The position numbers and the translations under genes were made by a program. The notes beneath the pieces are model-generated. The model was not told where the DNA came from. It saw nothing but the letters and a program-made list of their open reading frames with translations, and did no database searches. A DNA stretch of 64,000 nucleotides from Planctomycetota bacterium (GTDB lineage Bacteria > Planctomycetota > Planctomycetia > Pirellulales > Pirellulaceae): positions 1 to 64,000 of the forward strand of contig JABAAE010000005.1 in NCBI GenBank assembly GCA_014238905.1. The letters run 5' to 3'. Positions 63,989 through 64,000 of the stretch are shown here, piece after piece; the first letter of the stretch is position 1, and the number at the start of each line of letters is the position of its first letter.

Positions 63989-64000
63989 GGAGACTCGTCC
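63985..64000 (-). CDS. Possible end of an upstream gene (ATGA overlap with exbD)
   Basis: The last bases read, on the minus strand, ...GAC GAG TCT CCA TGA, so a frame ending DESP* would stop in an ATGA overlap with the exbD start at 63988. This would fit an exbB or second exbD gene to the right, but only 16 bases are visible. Confidence 0.3.

Overview
The window looks like a chromosomal segment of a planctomycete (Planctomycetota, probably Pirellulales/Planctomycetales, with moderate GC). The evidence is family content rather than any rRNA gene: a start-of-protein 'LEDRTLLNA' motif followed by an ELWKxDGT repeat, a relic of a DUF1559 pseudopilin-like gene, three formylglycine sulfatases, DUF1080 and PQQ/NHL beta-propeller exported proteins, a multiheme c-type cytochrome fused to TPRs, an ExbD/TPR gene chain, and a Shine-Dalgarno usage that is often weak. 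No tRNA, rRNA, CRISPR array, insertion sequence or prophage was seen.

Layout. 1-7.6 kb is sparse and partly decayed: the 5' end of a giant surface-type protein, small hypothetical genes, DUF2200, a TAT-exported calcineurin-like phosphoesterase, a DUF1559 pseudogene broken by stops and frameshifts (3964-4930), a cupin and a small zinc ribbon. 7.9-11 kb holds a PQQ-type propeller with EF-hand-like loops, a ZnuA-like lipoprotein that has lost the usual histidine ligands, and panD. 11.2-24 kb is a housekeeping block on the plus strand: M24 peptidase-accB-accC (efp absent from its usual place), surE, a cold-shock protein with a terminator, a lipoprotein, an HExxH/LRR protein, then rplY-pth-rpsF-ssb-rplI-dnaB (rpsR absent), with a lone divergent GroES-like gene facing the other way. 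24.7-38.5 kb carries miaB, a class II photolyase, a LysR regulator overlapping gltB (no gltD beside it), an NHL protein, an M28 peptidase and ettA.

38.6-46.3 kb looks like a glycan-degradation neighbourhood: a GH99/GH71-like enzyme, two iduronate-2-sulfatase-like sulfatases and a two-domain DUF1080 protein, followed by an HTH protein with an unrecognised C-terminal domain and a divergent 56-residue coiled-coil gene that ends in a near-perfect terminator. 46.5-55 kb has a 1059-residue hybrid histidine kinase, an M50-like membrane protein, a seven-haem cytochrome/TPR lipoprotein and hslV-hslU. 55.3-64 kb has an isochorismatase-like hydrolase, type II DAHP synthase, bpt overlapping a third sulfatase by ATGA, an ACT-domain/membrane-protein pair, and a TPR/exbD chain running in from the right edge.

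A feature that cuts across the gene list is a set of six short tandem-repeat arrays (units of 13-16 bp, 3-6 copies, unrelated to each other in sequence), all in intergenic DNA and four of them within about 120 bp of a stop or start codon. I did not find an unmistakable new defence or biosynthetic system. The best leads for something undescribed are the intergenic repeat arrays, the HTH/unknown-domain gene with its coiled-coil neighbour, the HExxH-LRR protein and the histidine-poor ZnuA-like protein.
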